Shown here: positions 61,513-64,000 of the stretch, piece by piece | Layout: each line of letters begins with the position of its first letter | How positions within the stretch are numbered: position 1 is the first letter of the stretch | Assembly: GCF_001677885.1 (NCBI RefSeq) | Contig: NZ_LOCQ01000051.1 | Coordinates: forward strand, 62,001-126,000 | DNA length: 64,000 bases | Direction of reading: 5' to 3' | Source of the DNA: Janthinobacterium psychrotolerans | GTDB taxonomy: Bacteria; Pseudomonadota; Gammaproteobacteria; Burkholderiales; Burkholderiaceae_D | Notes under the pieces: generated by a model | Told to the model about the DNA's origin: nothing | What the model saw: only the letters and a program-made list of their open reading frames with translations | Databases searched by the model: none | Position numbers and translations under genes: made by a program

Positions 61513-64000
61513 ATGTCAGATCAACTGAACCAGGTAACGACACAGATCGGCGCCGACCCGGATATGCAGGAAACCAAGGAGTGGCTGGACGCACTCGAAG
61601 CGGTACTGGAAAATGAAGGTCCGGAACGGGCCCACTACCTGATGGAGCGCCTGGTCGACCTGGCCCGCCGCCGCGGCGCCCAGATTCCTTTCTCCAGCAC
61701 CACCGCCTACGTCAACACCATCCCCACCAAACAAGAAGCACACTGCCCGGGCAATCTGGAATACGAAGAGCGCCTGCGTTCGTGGATGCGCTGGAACGCC
61801 ATGGCCATGGTGGTCAAGGCCAACCGCGCCGACGGCGACCTGGGCGGCCACCTGTCGTCCTTCGCTTCGCTGGCCAACATGCTGGGTATCGGCTTCAATC
61901 ACTTCTGGCACGCGCCGACCGCCGATCATGGCGGCGACCTGCTGTACATCCAGGGTCACTCCTCGCCGGGCGTTTACGCACGTGCTTTCCTGGAAGGCCG
62001 CCTCTCCGAAGAGCAGATGCTGAACTTCCGCAAGGAAGTCGACGGCAAGGGCTTGTCGTCGTACCCGCACCCGAAACTGATGCCTGACTTCTGGCAGTTC
62101 CCGACCGTGTCGATGGGCCTGGGCCCGCACATGGCGATCTACCAGGCGCGCTTCCTGAAATACCTGCACGCACGCGGCATCGCCAAGACCGACAACCGCA
62201 AGGTCTGGGCCTTCTGTGGCGACGGCGAGATGGACGAGCCGGAATCCCTGGGCGCGATCGGCCTGGCTGCACGCGACATGCTCGACAACCTGGTCATCGT
62301 GGTCAACTGCAACCTGCAGCGCCTGGACGGCCCGGTACGCGGCAACACCAAGATCATCCAGGAACTGGAAGGCGAATTCCGTGGCGCCGGCTGGAACGTG
62401 GTCAAGGTCATCTGGGGTCCGGGCTGGGACGCCCTGCTGGCGCAAGACAAGGAAGGCATCCTGCAGCGCGTGATGATGGAAACCGTCGACGGCGAATACC
62501 AGAATTACAAAGCGAAAGACGGCGCCTACGTGCGCAAGCACTTCTTCGGCAAGCATCCGAAGCTGCTGGAAATGGTTGCCAACATGACCGACGACGACAT
62601 CTGGCGCCTGACCCGTGGCGGCCACGATCCGCACAAGATCTATGCGGCCTTCAAGATCGCCCAGGAACACAAGGGCCAGCCGACCGTCCTCTTGGTAAAA
62701 ACCATCAAGGGCTACGGCATGGGCAAGTCCGGCGAAGCGCGCAACACGGCGCACCAGACCAAAAAGCTGGACGACGAAGCCATCAAGGAAATGCGCGACC
62801 GTTTCTCGCTGCCGATTCCTGACGACCAGTTGGCCGATATTCCTTTCTTCAAGCCAGCCGACGACGCACCGGAAATGGTCTACCTGCACGAGCGCCGCAA
62901 GGCCCTGGGCGGTTACCTGCCGCAGCGCCGCCGACAAGCGGAAGAAACCCTGCCGGTGCCGGCACTGGACGCGTTCAAGAACGTGCTCGACGCGACGCCA
63001 GAAGGCCGTGAAATCTCGACCACGCAAGCGTTCGTGCGCGTCATTTCCACCCTGCTGAAAGACCCGACCCTGGGCCAGCGCGTGGTGCCTATCCTGGTCG
63101 ATGAATCGCGTACCTTCGGCATGGAAGGCCTGTTCCGCCAGATCGGCATCTACAATCCGAAAGGCCAGCTGTACGAGCCGGTCGACAAGGACCAGGTGAT
63201 GTACTACCGCGAAGACAAGGCCGGCCAGATCCTGCAAGAGGGCATCAACGAAGCGGGCGGCATGAGCTCGTGGATCGCCGCGGCGACGTCGTACTCGACC
63301 AACGACCGCATCATGATCCCGTTCTACACCTTCTACTCGATGTTCGGCTTCCAGCGCATCGGCGACCAGGTGTGGGCATCGGCCGACATGCGCGCCCGTG
63401 GCTTCCTGATGGGCGGCACCGCCGGCCGTACCACGCTGAACGGCGAAGGCCTGCAGCACGAAGATGGCCACAGCCATATTTTTGCCGCCACCATCCCGAC
63501 CTGCATGCCGTACGATCCGACCTTCAGCCATGAAGTCGCCGTCATCATCCAGGACGGCCTGCGCCGCATGATCGCCAACCAGGAAGATGTGTTCTACTAC
63601 ATCACGATCATGAACGAGAACTACGCCCAGCCAGGCCTGAAACCGGGCCAGGAAGAAGGCATCCTGAAAGGCATGTACAAGCTGCAGGAAGGCAGTGCGG
63701 ACGCCAAGCTGCGCGTGCAGCTGATCGGTTGCGGCACCATCCTGCGCGAATCGATCTTCGCCGCCGAGTTGTTGCAGAACGACTGGGGTGTGGCCGCCGA
63801 TGTCTGGTCGGCGCCGTCGCTGACCCTGGTGGCGCGCGATGGCCAGGATGCAGAGCGCTGGAACATGGTCAACCCGTCGAAAGAGCAGCGCGTGCCGTAC
63901 GTGACGTCGCTGTTGCAAAACACCGACGGCCCGATCGTCGCCACCACCGACTACATGCGCGCGTTTGCAGAACAGATCCGCGCCTTCATGCCGAAAGACC
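61513..64000 (+). CDS. aceE: Pyruvate dehydrogenase E1 component, homodimeric (3' end outside window)
   Basis: 829 residues seen of an expected 890 or so. Thiamine diphosphate motif CGDGEMDEPES ... VVNCNLQRLDGPVRGN at about 239-280; further GHSSPGVYARAFLEGRL and YFTFYSMFGFQRIGDQVWAS-type stretches of the AceE family. It decarboxylates pyruvate and acetylates the lipoyl group of E2. AAGGAG is nine bases before the ATG at 61513. The E2 gene probably follows beyond the window. Confidence 0.95.
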   Translation, partial: MSDQLNQVTTQIGADPDMQETKEWLDALEAVLENEGPERAHYLMERLVDLARRRGAQIPFSSTTAYVNTIPTKQEAHCPGNLEYEERLRSWMRWNAMAMVVKANRADGDLGGHLSSFASLANMLGIGFNHFWHAPTADHGGDLLYIQGHSSPGVYARAFLEGRLSEEQMLNFRKEVDGKGLSSYPHPKLMPDFWQFPTVSMGLGPHMAIYQARFLKYLHARGIAKTDNRKVWAFCGDGEMDEPESLGAIGLAARDMLDNLVIVVNCNLQRLDGPVRGNTKIIQELEGEFRGAGWNVVKVIWGPGWDALLAQDKEGILQRVMMETVDGEYQNYKAKDGAYVRKHFFGKHPKLLEMVANMTDDDIWRLTRGGHDPHKIYAAFKIAQEHKGQPTVLLVKTIKGYGMGKSGEARNTAHQTKKLDDEAIKEMRDRFSLPIPDDQLADIPFFKPADDAPEMVYLHERRKALGGYLPQRRRQAEETLPVPALDAFKNVLDATPEGREISTTQAFVRVISTLLKDPTLGQRVVPILVDESRTFGMEGLFRQIGIYNPKGQLYEPVDKDQVMYYREDKAGQILQEGINEAGGMSSWIAAATSYSTNDRIMIPFYTFYSMFGFQRIGDQVWASADMRARGFLMGGTAGRTTLNGEGLQHEDGHSHIFAATIPTCMPYDPTFSHEVAVIIQDGLRRMIANQEDVFYYITIMNENYAQPGLKPGQEEGILKGMYKLQEGSADAKLRVQLIGCGTILRESIFAAELLQNDWGVAADVWSAPSLTLVARDGQDAERWNMVNPSKEQRVPYVTSLLQNTDGPIVATTDYMRAFAEQIRAFMPKD

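Overview
The window looks like chromosome of a high-GC betaproteobacterium of the Oxalobacteraceae (Janthinobacterium / Duganella / Massilia group). The evidence is the homodimeric-type aceE, the CIRCE-controlled groESL, the zapA-6S RNA pair, a phasin, an exo-levanase with a fructose importer, and several TonB receptors. The genus is inferred from gene content and protein character, not from a marker gene. I see no rRNA, tRNA, CRISPR array, prophage or insertion sequence.

Layout. 1-9.6 kb: a TPR protein cut by the left edge, the heterodimeric ABC exporter MdlAB, a phasin, cytosine deaminase, two GNAT acetyltransferases and a lipoprotein. 9.7-17 kb (minus strand): a levan/fructose operon in the order frcB-frcC-frcA-fucU-levanase-ROK regulator. 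It would cut levan outside the cell and import the fructose. 17.3-25 kb (plus strand): a divergent polyol operon with a binding protein, two permeases, a xylitol-type dehydrogenase, an ATPase, an AraC regulator and xylulokinase. It would import a pentitol, oxidise it to D-xylulose and phosphorylate it. 25-27.4 kb: an autoregulated TetR-cytochrome b561 pair, an RDD membrane protein and a Nudix hydrolase.

27.4-37 kb: one long minus-strand iron-uptake cluster behind a promoter overlapped by a Fur box. It reads TonB receptor 1, DUF4198, DUF3649, PepSY membrane protein, DUF3325, FecI-like sigma factor, FecR, TonB receptor 2 with a signalling (STN) domain. No siderophore synthesis genes are present, so it probably takes up foreign siderophores. 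37-43 kb: phosphoglucomutase, a POT peptide transporter, a GNAT protein, and a PadR-MFS pair with an evident operator.

43-54 kb: groESL, a secreted protein with an internal duplication, a coiled-coil protein plus zapA, 6S RNA with its terminator, an EVE protein, an RpiR regulator, lgt, a LysR-ilvD divergent pair and a small cytochrome c. 54-64 kb: an NAD(P)-binding epimerase-like protein with a divergent LysR gene, an orphan LivK-type binding protein, a small hypothetical protein, holC, prlC, folD, and aceE cut by the right edge.

Points most worth a second look: a levanase in which an accessory module appears to be inserted inside another copy of itself; the complete Fur/FecIR iron cluster; an inverted pair of about 100-bp repeats flanking folD; an apparently leaderless zapA operon; and several clear operators (TetR, PadR, RpiR, an unidentified aceE dyad). 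Start codons were revised wherever a ribosome-binding site, an overlap with the previous gene, or family length argued for it.
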